From the NCBI GenBank assembly GCA_017540605.1, contig JAFYAS010000005.1:1-64000 (forward strand): DNA of 64,000 nucleotides. The letters are read 5' to 3'. Source of the DNA: Lachnospiraceae bacterium. GTDB taxonomy: Bacteria; Bacillota; Clostridia; Lachnospirales; Lachnospiraceae. This document shows positions 44,625 to 55,000 of the stretch, piece after piece. Below the pieces are notes generated by a model. The model worked only from the letters and a program-made list of their open reading frames with translations, ran no database searches and was not told where the DNA came from. Position 1 is the stretch's first letter; each line of letters starts with the position of its first letter. The translations under genes and the position numbers were made by a program.

Positions 44625-47600
44625 TTACTTTCCTGCCTGTGGATTTGCAGGCGCATTCTGCCTTTGTCTCAAAGCCTGACGCTTTGCATTGTCATTTGCC
44701 TGCTTCATAGTCTTGGCAGTTTCTTTTATATATTGCTTAAGAAGCTTTTCAGGATCCCTGGTTGCAGCCATAGCTCTTATTTTGTCCTCAGAAAGCTTGG
44801 TAAGCTCTTTAAAGCCCGGAGTATTCATGATACCCTCCACCTCGGCCTTTACATGGGCAGGGTCTAAGGCATTCTTTGCTGAAGCTGTTTTCTTGTTCTC
44901 ACTATCTATCCTCAAGAAGCCCTTGAAGAACAATACCTCAGCCACCTTCTCATAAAGCGCTTTTCCTGTCTTTCCCGAAAGAGCCGACTGTGCTGCCTCC
45001 ATTCTGATCCTTATGACCTTCATGGGATCCTTGGCAGCATTTCTCGCTATAACGGTAGATTTGAATGCACTCTTTATGCCATTCACAACAGATGATGTTC
45101 TGGTAGCAGCCTGCATTCTTGCCTGACCGTTCACAGATATCTCCTCTCCTCTTTCCATCTCGGCTACTTTTTTAAGGTTATAGGCCTCAGACTTATCAAG
45201 AACCTTATTGAGGACGCCTGTCAGCTTATTGGAATCCTTTACAGACATAACGGTATCGGGATCCTTATACTTTTTCTTAAGCTTTTCGGAAAGCTCATGG
45301 AGCTCCTTTGCAGCCTTTCTAAGCTCCTTGTAGGTCTTTGATGTGAAGGAAAATGTGGGATCCGCATCGCTTAAAAGCTTCATAAGCTTTTTAGACTCCT
45401 GTTGGGTCTTTTCGATGATCTCCCTATCTGTAAGCTTTTTATCGCTTGGAGCCGAGAATACGGCAAGATTTATCCTGTCATTAAATTCTCTCTCCGCCTT
45501 GTGCTCAAGCTTCTTTAGCTCTTCACTTTTAATAGCATTTTTTCCGAATTCATCAACCCTTACACACTTGGTAAATTCAAGCTCCTTCTCAACATAGGGC
45601 TTTGCATTCTTGTTGCGTTTTTTACTCCTAAAGGTCTGTCCGAGACTCGAAGCCTCTTCAAATGCCTTGATCCTCACCATCTCGAATATACTGTCATCAT
45701 GTGCCGAGAGCTTTTCAAGGGTATTGTCACCCTTTGCCCATTCATCACGGGCAACAACTCTCATCCTGCCATCTGCAATGCGCTCCTTGATCTTCTCAAC
45801 ACGATCCCTTACTGCTTTAAGCTCTGAATCCGCAAGTCCCCTGGTTTTAAGCTTTTTAGAAAGCTCATCAAAATATCCGGGCTTTGTGATCTCATCGGCG
45901 ATCTCTTTACTGATGACTTTCATAGAATCTATGGGACACAGCTTATTTGTACGTTCGTTATCCTTCGGAACCTTATCTCCAAAGGATGTATCATGGTCAA
46001 TTCCTACAACACCCAGGAATCTCGGATTGCCCGTATCCATACCGGAAAATCTGTACATCATATTATTCTCATGTCTGTCCGGATTCAGGCAAATGTAGTC
46101 GACAATATAAATATCGGCTAAACTCTTAAGTCCCTCGGGAGTATTGTAAACCTCATCTATCTTATCAACAGGGATACTGGCCATGGGGTGATTGCCATGA
46201 TCAAGAACAGTACCAAGATCATAACCGTCGGCCTTGTCCATTGCCACGCCCTCGATGATACGACCACCACACATCACCTTGACGGTTTTGCTCTTTGCCA
46301 ACAGGCCATTTAGCCCCAGTGAATCACTTACATCACTCATGGCCACATTTCTAAGCTCAAGTCTCCTGCCCTCGTCAAGACGCATACCGTATTTCTCAGA
46401 GAAATCATTTCTGTTTATGATATTGAATACCTCTGTTACAACATCATGTAACACCTTATCAAAGGCTTTATCAGAGATAAGCTCTCCCGCTCTTTCCTTT
46501 GAAATGCCGATCTTTTCATAGGGTATATCCGGAGGAATAGAAGGTAAGTACTTATATTCATTTCTTCTCTCGCTCAGATAAAGATCTCTATATCCTGATA
46601 AAACATCCTTATACTCAGGATGATCCTCTATAGCAGAATCAACTATCTGCATAAAGGTGCTTCGAAGACCTGAATTCTGCTCAGGAGTAAAGAATACCTC
46701 TTTAGTCACACCATCCTCTTCGTAGCTTAAAAGATAGCGTGTAGATAACACATTTCCCATCTTCTTGACCTGTGAAAGGCTGGGAATGATAAGCTTAACC
46801 TCTGCATCTCTTTCATCAAGGTTTGCTGCCTCAAGATTTACCACATGTCCTACGGGAATGGGAGCATCCTCCTTCTTCTCGGTGACAGGTATACCAACAA
46901 GCTTCTTTATCTCATTTCGCTTGTTTTCCTTGAGCTTATTCTGAATTCCCATCTCTCTGCCGCCCTTAGCCGCATTTGTAGATTCCTTTATGTATCTGAA
47001 CTGACTGTGTCTATGAGTATTTGCAAGATCCTTTAAGTTATAAGAGACCCACTCCTCCTTTTTTACAAGACGGATCTTCCCCTCTTCGGTATATCCAGGA
47101 GCCTTGTCCTTAAAATACTCCATATCAGTCTCGATCTTTTTACGGAGATATTCCTTTCTGTCCCAGGCCATATCTATCTCTTTACCGGAGAGACCGCAGT
47201 CAGAAAGCATAAGCCTGATCTGTTCCTTGGTCATCAGGCACATGCTTTGATAAAATTCATAGCCCACGACACCCATATCCTTTGCCTGTAAAAAGCTTTC
47301 AAAGCCGTCATCATCCTTGGCGTCGGAAAATGTCATATCGTTGTCTATCAGGGTAAATCCCACAAGCTTTGCATTCTTGGCATCCTTGGGATCAAATCTC
47401 ATAAAGAAATTGCCCGAATGTCTGTCTGTATTACCGCAGATATAATCAAGAGCCTGCATGGCAGCTATATCATCAAATACAGCGGGATTGTCATATACCT
47501 CGTCATCATAGCTTAGTATCTCATCCCCATCCTTTACCTTGAGCATATCAACACCATGAGCCTCAGCCATAAAGGTACCTGTGACCTTTTTTCCGTTTAT

Positions 47601-48608
47601 GACCACAGTCATGGGCTTTGTCTCCGGAACCATATCAGACTTTCCAAAAAGACAGGCCATACGATAAAAGGCGATATTTCTCTTGTCGATATTGGCGCCC
47701 TTTTCCACATTTAGGAATTTGTCATCCCCAAAAAACTGGCGGTAGTGATCCTTTGCCACCTTTAAGGAATTAAAAAGCTCATCTGAGAATTCATGAAATC
47801 TCGGATCATCCGCAAGCTTTTCGGCTTCATCATTAAGCTTCATACGATTGTAAAAAGCTCCAAACCAATTATCCTCTAAATGTTCTAAAGCCTCATCCTT
47901 ATTCTTTTGCTCCATGGAAAGATAGGGATCCGCGCTACTCCATGACATAAATGTATCCTTAAAATGTACACTCAGATCTAAATTGTAGAGCTTTTTGAGT
48001 AAGGGCTTATATTGGGGACCATATTTTTTAGCAAGTCTTAAAAAATTCTCCTTTGCATCCTTCTCAGGATCAGCAACCATAGTGGGTGTGAAGTAGCCCG
48101 TATCTGTTATCCCACCGTTTTGAACCTTGATATGGAGTCTCTGATTGACATTGCCTCCCTCGGTCACGATAGCCTGATCACCAAGATCGACAACCTCCCT
48201 ACGGCCTATGGTAATAAGCTCGGGAAGAGGCATAGACTTCTTATCATCAACCTGGGATAAAGCATTCTGATCCGATCTAAGTAAAGGAAGTAGCTCTGAC
48301 GCTATGTTCTTCATATTCATAGCCACTTCACCAGTATCCTCGATACCGTCAAATGCTTTGGCCTCTTCAATAGCATCATTATAAGCCTTGGCGATCTCAA
48401 GCTTTGACTTATGGTCAACCGCCGGAAGCCTTCCTTCAGAATCCGGCGTATAGAAATAATCAGTCAAAGCCTTGATCCTAAAGATAGCCTCGCAAAACCT
48501 GGCATATCCCTCTACATCGGAAGCCTTTGTGTAGATATCATTAAGCTCTGCAATATATTCATTAAGCCTTTGCTGTAATTGAGTTGTATCAAATGACTTT
48601 CTTGGCAT
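44625..48608 (-). CDS. Giant protein with two PI3/4-kinase/HipA-like kinase domains (1327 residues)
   Basis: Two tandem domains carry the catalytic signature of the PI3/4-kinase/HipA-like superfamily. In the first, DYICGNTDRHSGN at 388-400 supplies Asp395, His397 and Asn400, and IDNDMTFSD supplies the metal-binding Asp422 and Asp424. In the second, DYICLNPDRHENN at 837-849 supplies Asp844, and GIDHDTSFGD supplies Asp871 and Asp873. Each is preceded by a beta-rich N-lobe ending in a segment like GGRIIEGVAMDKADGYD. Both sets of residues look intact, so two active kinases are possible. Substrate (protein or lipid) is not predictable. The C-terminal ~350 residues are helical and end QRQNAPANPQAGK. 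It is the last gene of the operon from 54900, 11 bp after the 48620 gene, and is paralogous to the 59906 gene. Confidence 0.85.
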   Translation of the reverse strand: MPRKSFDTTQLQQRLNEYIAELNDIYTKASDVEGYARFCEAIFRIKALTDYFYTPDSEGRLPAVDHKSKLEIAKAYNDAIEEAKAFDGIEDTGEVAMNMKNIASELLPLLRSDQNALSQVDDKKSMPLPELITIGRREVVDLGDQAIVTEGGNVNQRLHIKVQNGGITDTGYFTPTMVADPEKDAKENFLRLAKKYGPQYKPLLKKLYNLDLSVHFKDTFMSWSSADPYLSMEQKNKDEALEHLEDNWFGAFYNRMKLNDEAEKLADDPRFHEFSDELFNSLKVAKDHYRQFFGDDKFLNVEKGANIDKRNIAFYRMACLFGKSDMVPETKPMTVVINGKKVTGTFMAEAHGVDMLKVKDGDEILSYDDEVYDNPAVFDDIAAMQALDYICGNTDRHSGNFFMRFDPKDAKNAKLVGFTLIDNDMTFSDAKDDDGFESFLQAKDMGVVGYEFYQSMCLMTKEQIRLMLSDCGLSGKEIDMAWDRKEYLRKKIETDMEYFKDKAPGYTEEGKIRLVKKEEWVSYNLKDLANTHRHSQFRYIKESTNAAKGGREMGIQNKLKENKRNEIKKLVGIPVTEKKEDAPIPVGHVVNLEAANLDERDAEVKLIIPSLSQVKKMGNVLSTRYLLSYEEDGVTKEVFFTPEQNSGLRSTFMQIVDSAIEDHPEYKDVLSGYRDLYLSERRNEYKYLPSIPPDIPYEKIGISKERAGELISDKAFDKVLHDVVTEVFNIINRNDFSEKYGMRLDEGRRLELRNVAMSDVSDSLGLNGLLAKSKTVKVMCGGRIIEGVAMDKADGYDLGTVLDHGNHPMASIPVDKIDEVYNTPEGLKSLADIYIVDYICLNPDRHENNMMYRFSGMDTGNPRFLGVVGIDHDTSFGDKVPKDNERTNKLCPIDSMKVISKEIADEITKPGYFDELSKKLKTRGLADSELKAVRDRVEKIKERIADGRMRVVARDEWAKGDNTLEKLSAHDDSIFEMVRIKAFEEASSLGQTFRSKKRNKNAKPYVEKELEFTKCVRVDEFGKNAIKSEELKKLEHKAEREFNDRINLAVFSAPSDKKLTDREIIEKTQQESKKLMKLLSDADPTFSFTSKTYKELRKAAKELHELSEKLKKKYKDPDTVMSVKDSNKLTGVLNKVLDKSEAYNLKKVAEMERGEEISVNGQARMQAATRTSSVVNGIKSAFKSTVIARNAAKDPMKVIRIRMEAAQSALSGKTGKALYEKVAEVLFFKGFLRIDSENKKTASAKNALDPAHVKAEVEGIMNTPGFKELTKLSEDKIRAMAATRDPEKLLKQYIKETAKTMKQANDNAKRQALRQRQNAPANPQAGK

Positions 48609-48619
48609 ATATCTTACTC

Positions 48620-51600
48620 CTATTTATTCATACCAGTTTGTGCACTGACATTCTTGTTTACATTCTTATTGGCATTTTGTGCCTGAAGGTTCTGTCCTAC
48701 AACATTGGTCTTTTGAAGCATCGCCTTTAGCTGGTTTCTGTCTCCCGCTACACGGGCAAATATCTTACCTGCTTCATCAAGACCCTTTCCTTTGTTGATG
48801 GTGGCTGTAAATGAAGGCTCCTTGGCAAGTGTCTTTGCATACTCCATAAAGCTATATGGTTTCTTTGTCTTAGGGTTAGTGGGAAGCTTACCCTTCTCCT
48901 GATAAAGCTTTCCTGTCATAGCTATGCTGGCGTCCTTTATAAGGCTTTCAGTGGTTAAGTAATTGCCGTCATTTAATCTTGCTATTGCATCATCAGCCAT
49001 CATATTGTAGGTTGCCTTAACTGAACTTAAAGAGAATCTATCATCCCCGTCTCCAAAGAGGACTATTCCAAGATCACCTATTCCTATATAGCCTTCCTCT
49101 AAAGCCTTCACCTCAGGAATATTGACAAGGGATCTTTCCATAGCTGCATTAAGCTCATGTCCCTTCAATCCGTCCTTTACAAAAGTCTCATAATTCTTCT
49201 CAGCTACAATATCCTTGATATAGCGTATGATCACCTTCCTGTTATCAGCAGAGATATCCGCTTCTCCTACCACAAAGTCTGTAAGCTCTCTTAAAGCAGT
49301 TATAGCTTTGTCTGTATATTGCCTCTTTTCAGGAGTCTCCTTCGCCATTCTTTTATTCATCACACCTATATTCTTTGCACGCAAGGCTTTAAGTGCTTCA
49401 GGCGATACAGTCTCATAAAAATGATCATTCTTTAGCTGCTCTAAGGAGGGTATTCCGGTTACCTTGTAGCGCTTTGAAAAATCAGGCTCATCGGGGTTAA
49501 AGGTCACCTTGATATCCTTGCATATACTGCCGTCCAAAAGCTTGGTTCCCGCATACTTTATCAAATCAGGATCATAAAGATCCATGTGCTCTACTCCTAT
49601 GTATGCAAGCATTATATTGAAGGACTTATCCTGATCCACAGTACCAAAGATCTTGGTATAAGGTATATTATTCTTCTGGGCATCAGCCATGATCTTCTTG
49701 ATGATACCCTCAGAAAGCACCGCATTTATAAACTGCATCTGATCCTTTTCTTCAAAATTCCTATAAAGAGCATCGCCCTGCAGTTTTATGGTCTTGAAAT
49801 AACCACCCTCTGATGCAAGGGGACCCTTAAGAGGCGAGATCACGTCCTTAAGCTGATTAAAATTCTTAAGCTCAGGATGCTCTGCCCCGGCGATATCCAT
49901 GATCTCAGACTGGCAATGTGCCATCTCCTGCTCTATATCAAAGATCTGGAAGGTTAATTGCTGAAGCTTTCTGTATTCCGGGGTATCCATATAACCATCG
50001 GATGTAAAATCAATTTTTTTTGCATAATCGTCTATCTGGGTCTTCAGATTCTTTAAACCCTTGTACATATTGGTTGCGATCCATCTGTCACCCTCGTAGC
50101 TGTAATCCAATATCCACTTTGCTGTCTCGTCGTAGGCAGCCGATTTCTCCTTTTTTAGCTCATAAGGATTCATAAGCTGATCTATGGTGTACTTGGGCTT
50201 ACCATTTGAATCAACCTCTGCCGCAAGCTTCATTAAAGCTATAGAGTGGGTTGCTGTCCTGTCAGTACTGTATGCGCTAAGATCAGGCTTACCGAGAGCT
50301 TTTCCCTTGTACTTTCCCTGGCGATAGGGATCGGTGTCCTTATCTGCAACAGGGTTAAAGAACTCTCTTTTATTCACTTCGCTAAACATTTTCCCCAAAT
50401 GCTGTGTATTGTAATTTTCAATCTCGTCCGTTTTCTTTTTCTTATATGAGCCGTATATATCTGTGATCTTTTTGGAATGGACCTTCAATCTTCTTCTAAG
50501 CTCGAATACAGCTGCCATCCTTGATTTGGCATAATCAGAGCTGGAATCGGTCTTGTTCTCAAGGTAGGTCTTTGCAAGCTCATCAGTCTGCTTTATAAGA
50601 TCGTTATATTTTTTTATCTCTTGGGGAGTAAGATTTCTGTCATTTTTAGTAGCCTTTTCTGCCATCTCCTTGAGCTTTGAGAGGGACTTTTTCATATCCC
50701 TAAAATTCTTGGAGGAACGTATATAGCTATGATCCACTTTGTCGATAAGGTCAAACATATCCCCAACGATCTCTTCATTTCTCTCGAGGCTCGCTGAATC
50801 AAATTGATCTATACCATAGTCATCCGCATTAATACTATTTATTTGCTGCTTATTCATCTCATCATCCAAGGTATTGAAGAAATTGTTCTCAGCCTCTTTT
50901 AGTGCGGTTTTAAGCTTATCCTTATTCTTTTCATTGATCGCCTTAGAAACCCCGCCGGTCTTTACCTTCGGGAATTCATAAAAGCTTGCTTTGGGAATCT
51001 CTTTATCGGCATAATTCATCGCATCGATGATTACATCTCCATTTGACTCTACCATCTTCTGATAAAGCTCGCTTTTTCTGATGGATTCCATATACATAGC
51101 CCTCAGTTTATCATATCCGCCTTCCTTTGAAAGGATGACCTGAATGTCAGAAACGGTATTGGTTTTAAGGGCTGCATCCACCTGAGCTTCCAGTGGTGTT
51201 CTAAGGTAATTCATTGCACCATACAGCTGGTTGTCTTCTCCATAGCCGATCTTTTTTGCAATAGCTTCAACATACTTTTCTTTTTGTTCAGTTCTGCGGC
51301 GATATTCAACAATTGACAGATTCATGATATACTGATCAAAGAGGAGGTTTTCAACCAATTCCCTTCTTTCATCGCTTCCTGCTGCAATATCCTCTGTGAG
51401 AAGGCGATTCTTTATATCAAAAACTCTGTCGGTAGCATGACTTATCTCAATACCCACCTTTTTATGAATATCAACCACGGGATCATAGGTAGGCCCCTCA
51501 GCATTTACCGGCTCTTTTCCTATTTGATCAAAGCCAAGCTTTACCGCGGAAACGGAAGGAAAATATACCAATTCTGCCGTAACGTCTGTATCAGATCGCG

Positions 51601-52120
51601 CGAGACCGTTACTTGCAGTAAACATAGCTCCAAACTCGATAAGATCATCAAGCATTCTCTTTGCCTCAGTAGGATCACCATTATTTAAATTCTTTATAGC
51701 CTCTGCGGCATCAAGCTTTGCCTGAACCATAACAGGAGGGAAATTTCCTTGTCTGTGGAACTCACCTCTTACTATGTTATCCAATATGAATTGCTGATTG
51801 AATAATATCTGATCACCCATGGGAGACGAAGAAGTCATTTCTCCAGATAGCTTTTTAGGATTCAGCATTGAACCAATGATAATAGCTGTTGCAAGCTTTT
51901 TGCTGTCTTCAGGACTCATCCCCTCTACCACGGGAAGAGGAACCTCTATTGAATTGAATTCGTTACGAAGATTGAAGCCCTCAGGAAGCTTTCCGTCAGG
52001 TGCAAACATAGAAAAGAGCAGGTCGAATCTCTCATCTCTCTTCGCTATGATCTTCGCTACTTCACTTCTGTACTTCACTCTTTTGTTCAAATCTAATTCT
52101 TTGATCTTTGGCTTTGGCAT
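48620..52120 (-). CDS. Giant modular protein, module C + D family (1166 residues)
   Basis: This is the most diverged member of the family formed with the 13552 and 25135 genes. The N-terminal region has ATAIIIGSMLNPKKLSGEMT and SSSPMGDQ. Module C has SSKNFRDMKKSLSKLKEM and TYLENKTDSSSDYAKSRMAA. Module D has TDRTATHSIALMKLAAEVD, YTIDQLMNPYELKKEK and FDIEQEMAHCQSEI. The C-terminal region has TESLIKDASIAMTGKLYQ and KEPSFTATINKG. The tail NKNVNKNVSAQTGMNK is Asn-rich like others in the array. No catalytic motif or export signal is visible. It is second in the three-gene operon, 17 bp after the lipase-like gene and 11 bp before the kinase gene; GGAGG precedes the ATG. Confidence 0.85.
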   Translation of the reverse strand: MPKPKIKELDLNKRVKYRSEVAKIIAKRDERFDLLFSMFAPDGKLPEGFNLRNEFNSIEVPLPVVEGMSPEDSKKLATAIIIGSMLNPKKLSGEMTSSSPMGDQILFNQQFILDNIVRGEFHRQGNFPPVMVQAKLDAAEAIKNLNNGDPTEAKRMLDDLIEFGAMFTASNGLARSDTDVTAELVYFPSVSAVKLGFDQIGKEPVNAEGPTYDPVVDIHKKVGIEISHATDRVFDIKNRLLTEDIAAGSDERRELVENLLFDQYIMNLSIVEYRRRTEQKEKYVEAIAKKIGYGEDNQLYGAMNYLRTPLEAQVDAALKTNTVSDIQVILSKEGGYDKLRAMYMESIRKSELYQKMVESNGDVIIDAMNYADKEIPKASFYEFPKVKTGGVSKAINEKNKDKLKTALKEAENNFFNTLDDEMNKQQINSINADDYGIDQFDSASLERNEEIVGDMFDLIDKVDHSYIRSSKNFRDMKKSLSKLKEMAEKATKNDRNLTPQEIKKYNDLIKQTDELAKTYLENKTDSSSDYAKSRMAAVFELRRRLKVHSKKITDIYGSYKKKKTDEIENYNTQHLGKMFSEVNKREFFNPVADKDTDPYRQGKYKGKALGKPDLSAYSTDRTATHSIALMKLAAEVDSNGKPKYTIDQLMNPYELKKEKSAAYDETAKWILDYSYEGDRWIATNMYKGLKNLKTQIDDYAKKIDFTSDGYMDTPEYRKLQQLTFQIFDIEQEMAHCQSEIMDIAGAEHPELKNFNQLKDVISPLKGPLASEGGYFKTIKLQGDALYRNFEEKDQMQFINAVLSEGIIKKIMADAQKNNIPYTKIFGTVDQDKSFNIMLAYIGVEHMDLYDPDLIKYAGTKLLDGSICKDIKVTFNPDEPDFSKRYKVTGIPSLEQLKNDHFYETVSPEALKALRAKNIGVMNKRMAKETPEKRQYTDKAITALRELTDFVVGEADISADNRKVIIRYIKDIVAEKNYETFVKDGLKGHELNAAMERSLVNIPEVKALEEGYIGIGDLGIVLFGDGDDRFSLSSVKATYNMMADDAIARLNDGNYLTTESLIKDASIAMTGKLYQEKGKLPTNPKTKKPYSFMEYAKTLAKEPSFTATINKGKGLDEAGKIFARVAGDRNQLKAMLQKTNVVGQNLQAQNANKNVNKNVSAQTGMNK

Positions 52121-52137
52121 ATTACTATCCTCCGTTT

Positions 52138-54900
52138 TTATATTAATTTGGGACCATTATTTTTCGGTTCCTGTTGTTTTTGTTTTTTAGGTTGATCTAC
52201 TTTATTTACTATATTGTTGCCAGGTCCTGCCAGGGCATCATATTTTTCTTTTCTCTCTGCAATGACCTTATTGATAGGAACTGTTTTGTCGGCCATATAC
52301 CTTGAGTTATTGTCAAGTGTCTTTATATATTCCTCGCTATAAGTCTCAAAGATCTCGGAATACCTCAGTCTCAGCTTTCCGTCGTCAGTGATGGGTCCGG
52401 TAAAGGATCCCTCATGCCATTTCTTATATTCCTCAGAGGTAGCTTTAAGGTCTTTAAGGATATCCATATACTCCTCTACAGTAGAGTTCTCGGAAAGCTT
52501 AGCACCAACCTTTAGAGCACCCATAAAATCATCATAAAGACCGGTGTTATATATTCCCATTCCGGTATCCTTAAGTATCTTCACAGCACTCTCACAGGCA
52601 TTCCTTGTATCAAGCATCATATCCTTTATGTCGTTTTCACTCTTTAACCTTGCCTGTTCACGTGCGGTCTGTCTTTCCTTGTAACCGGTATGCTTTACCT
52701 CCGGTCTCTTATCAAGTCCTCTGGTCAGATAATTGTTTTCTCTTTGAAGATTGGATAAAAGATCCCCTACCAGACAAACCCTTCTTAAGCTGTCACCCTC
52801 TGCAGGAAGCCTCGTTTTTTCAAGATATTTCTTGCATGCAGCAACGACCTTTTTTTGTTGTGCTATAAGCTTTTCCGATGTTAAGTGGTGCCTATCAGCT
52901 TTTATTAAATCCAGCTCTCTAAGCTCTCTATTTATATCCTTGAGTCTTGAAACCTTGGATTTCTTGATATCTGCTATGATACTATCGGTCTTTTCTAAAG
53001 CCTTGCCTCTTTCCCTATCAGAACCATAACTGATTTTCAGGTCGTTGTCAACAAACCAGTTTCTTACCATATCATGTACTGCTTCGGCACGCCTTTTTTG
53101 TGGTTCTAAGCCCTCGTAGGTTGATTTCATGATCTTGTCAAGCTGAGAATAGCTTGTGATCCGGACAAGGTTGTTCCTGTCATCCGCCATATACACGCCA
53201 TCATTCATATCGGCTATACCACTGCCTCTAAAGTATTCTCCGGTCTCGGCATCATAAAAGCCCTTTTGATGCGCCTTTGAATCATCCTTAACAGAAAGCT
53301 GGGATTGATCTATACTTGTCAGATCCATGCCATGCTCCTTGGCGCTAATGATGATCCTCTTTGCTCCTCTCACGTTCTGCAGAGGGAAGGCAAAATCGCA
53401 ATGCTCCTGAGCTATGGAGCAGAATACTGTGGCATTGACATTGGGATATTTTCTCAGATCCTTTTTTCCGAATCTTACACTAGATCCAAAGCCGGGAACC
53501 GGATCTCTCTCCAAAAGATCTATACTCACTCTTTTTGCAAAAGGCTTATATTTAGGATTCTTCTTCACGATCTCCTTTAAAGCCTGATTAATCTTGCTGA
53601 CGCTCTCGCCTGCCGACACAGCTCCACGACTGTGACCTGTAACATTGATATGTATATCAGTGGGTGTTTTGATCCCACAATAAAAATCATGAAACAGAGA
53701 CTCAAGATTCATTTTCGCCAGATCCTTCACATAGCCTCTGGTACTCTCGATACTGTAGTCTCCAAAATTCAATAAACCGGGCCCTGCTATTGAATATCTC
53801 ACCTTTTTCACGATCTGCCCGTTTTCCATTTTGAAATCCTTACTCTTTACATGAATATTCTTACCCTTGCCATAAGGATCCTTGGGTCCGTATTGACGGA
53901 TGATACTTCTATCAAGCTCCTTTTTAGAGATATCCACATTCATATTAAGCTTTCCGTGATGACCCTGATACTCCTTTCTTGCAATATCAAAGGATGAGCC
54001 TGCCAGATCAAATTCCAATACATTGATTCCATCACGAAGCTTCTGATTGCCTGTGGCATGATGTATGGATATCGTTCTTTCCTCGTCTGTTCCCTTTCTC
54101 ATCTCATCAATATCATCAAATACATCCTCACCGAACACCTCTTTCATGACCATACGATTAGTTTTCTTTATGTTGTTGTGCTTATGTCCGAGATTTAAGT
54201 TTACCGCTTCTATCTCTTCATCCGTAAGGGCGGACATGACATAATCACCCTTCGCTCTGATCTTCTGCTTTTCATCTTCGGGAAGATTTGCTATATAATC
54301 AGCATTCCTTATAAGCCCTTCTCTGTTTTTAAGCCTCTTTTTGGGAAGAACGGTTATATCAGAATCAAATATTCCATCCTTTTTCTGCTGTGCTATGAAT
54401 TCCGGATCATTCAGGTACTCGGCGTAGCTTAAGGAAACTGTTGACATATCATTATATGACATAACAAAATCAGTATCTCCATCCTCAAGCTGTGGAGTTA
54501 TCCTTCCAAGATAATTGCCAAGCTTAGCTATCTCGCTAACTCTTTCATCAACAGTTGTTATGGGTGTATTCAATAAATGATCAATGATTTCCATACACTC
54601 ATTTTTAAGCTCACCATAAAGCTTGGTACGAACTATCTCATAAAAATCATTAAAAAATGTGATATCGCCGATGGTCCAGCCGTTCCTTATCATCATATAC
54701 ATGAATTCACACTGACCATATTCGATGGTACCCTTCTCTCCGTTGTACTTAAGAGCTTCCATCCTTGACTTAAGTGTTCCTGTGCAGAATTCGTTAAGAT
54801 CCTTAACACTTCGAACAGACAGTCCACCGCGCTTTCTTGTATCATTATAATATTTTATTACATTATTTAAAACTGCTCCCACCATAACCGGTAATGCCAT
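52138..54900 (-). CDS. Giant protein with GHSRG serine-hydrolase (lipase-like) centre (920 residues)
   Basis: Residues 416-428 read IHINVTGHSRGAV, a beta-strand followed by the GxSxG nucleophile elbow with Ser424. RDPVPGFG follows about 40 residues later, giving a candidate acidic residue (Asp466). CSIAQEHCDFAFPL at about 494-507 may supply the histidine. GHSRGA followed by DPVPG is reminiscent of DUF2235/Tle1-type phospholipases, so a lipase or esterase is plausible; no lid or signal peptide is seen. The C-terminal 350 residues are helical, contain TGPITDDGKLRLRYSE as in the 22289 protein, and end KQQEPKNNGPKLI. I start at the ATG at 54900 (MALPVMVG), because AGGAGG precedes it. It is the first gene of the operon with the 48620 and kinase genes. 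Confidence 0.82.
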   Translation of the reverse strand: MALPVMVGAVLNNVIKYYNDTRKRGGLSVRSVKDLNEFCTGTLKSRMEALKYNGEKGTIEYGQCEFMYMMIRNGWTIGDITFFNDFYEIVRTKLYGELKNECMEIIDHLLNTPITTVDERVSEIAKLGNYLGRITPQLEDGDTDFVMSYNDMSTVSLSYAEYLNDPEFIAQQKKDGIFDSDITVLPKKRLKNREGLIRNADYIANLPEDEKQKIRAKGDYVMSALTDEEIEAVNLNLGHKHNNIKKTNRMVMKEVFGEDVFDDIDEMRKGTDEERTISIHHATGNQKLRDGINVLEFDLAGSSFDIARKEYQGHHGKLNMNVDISKKELDRSIIRQYGPKDPYGKGKNIHVKSKDFKMENGQIVKKVRYSIAGPGLLNFGDYSIESTRGYVKDLAKMNLESLFHDFYCGIKTPTDIHINVTGHSRGAVSAGESVSKINQALKEIVKKNPKYKPFAKRVSIDLLERDPVPGFGSSVRFGKKDLRKYPNVNATVFCSIAQEHCDFAFPLQNVRGAKRIIISAKEHGMDLTSIDQSQLSVKDDSKAHQKGFYDAETGEYFRGSGIADMNDGVYMADDRNNLVRITSYSQLDKIMKSTYEGLEPQKRRAEAVHDMVRNWFVDNDLKISYGSDRERGKALEKTDSIIADIKKSKVSRLKDINRELRELDLIKADRHHLTSEKLIAQQKKVVAACKKYLEKTRLPAEGDSLRRVCLVGDLLSNLQRENNYLTRGLDKRPEVKHTGYKERQTAREQARLKSENDIKDMMLDTRNACESAVKILKDTGMGIYNTGLYDDFMGALKVGAKLSENSTVEEYMDILKDLKATSEEYKKWHEGSFTGPITDDGKLRLRYSEIFETYSEEYIKTLDNNSRYMADKTVPINKVIAERKEKYDALAGPGNNIVNKVDQPKKQKQQEPKNNGPKLI

Positions 54901-54954
54901 AGCTTTATCCTCCTGTGGTATCAAAAAAACACAATTTGACTCATTGCTACGCCT

Positions 54955-55000
54955 ATTGTACCAAAAAAAGCATAACAAAAGCGCAACAAATGCGAAACTA
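54955..55000 (-). promoter_or_regulatory. SARP-type promoter with three heptamers (lipase-like operon)
   Basis: On the minus strand TAGTTTC (54994-55000), TTGTTGC (54983-54989) and TTGTTAT (54972-54978) repeat at exactly 11 bp, followed by 11 bp and TACAAT (54955-54960) with TGG as extended -10. Confidence 0.76.

Noticed and set aside
9390..54900. Giant proteins as phage tape-measure proteins or a prophage.
   Set aside because: No capsid, portal, terminase, tail, integrase or lysis genes lie among them, and tape-measure membrane segments are absent.
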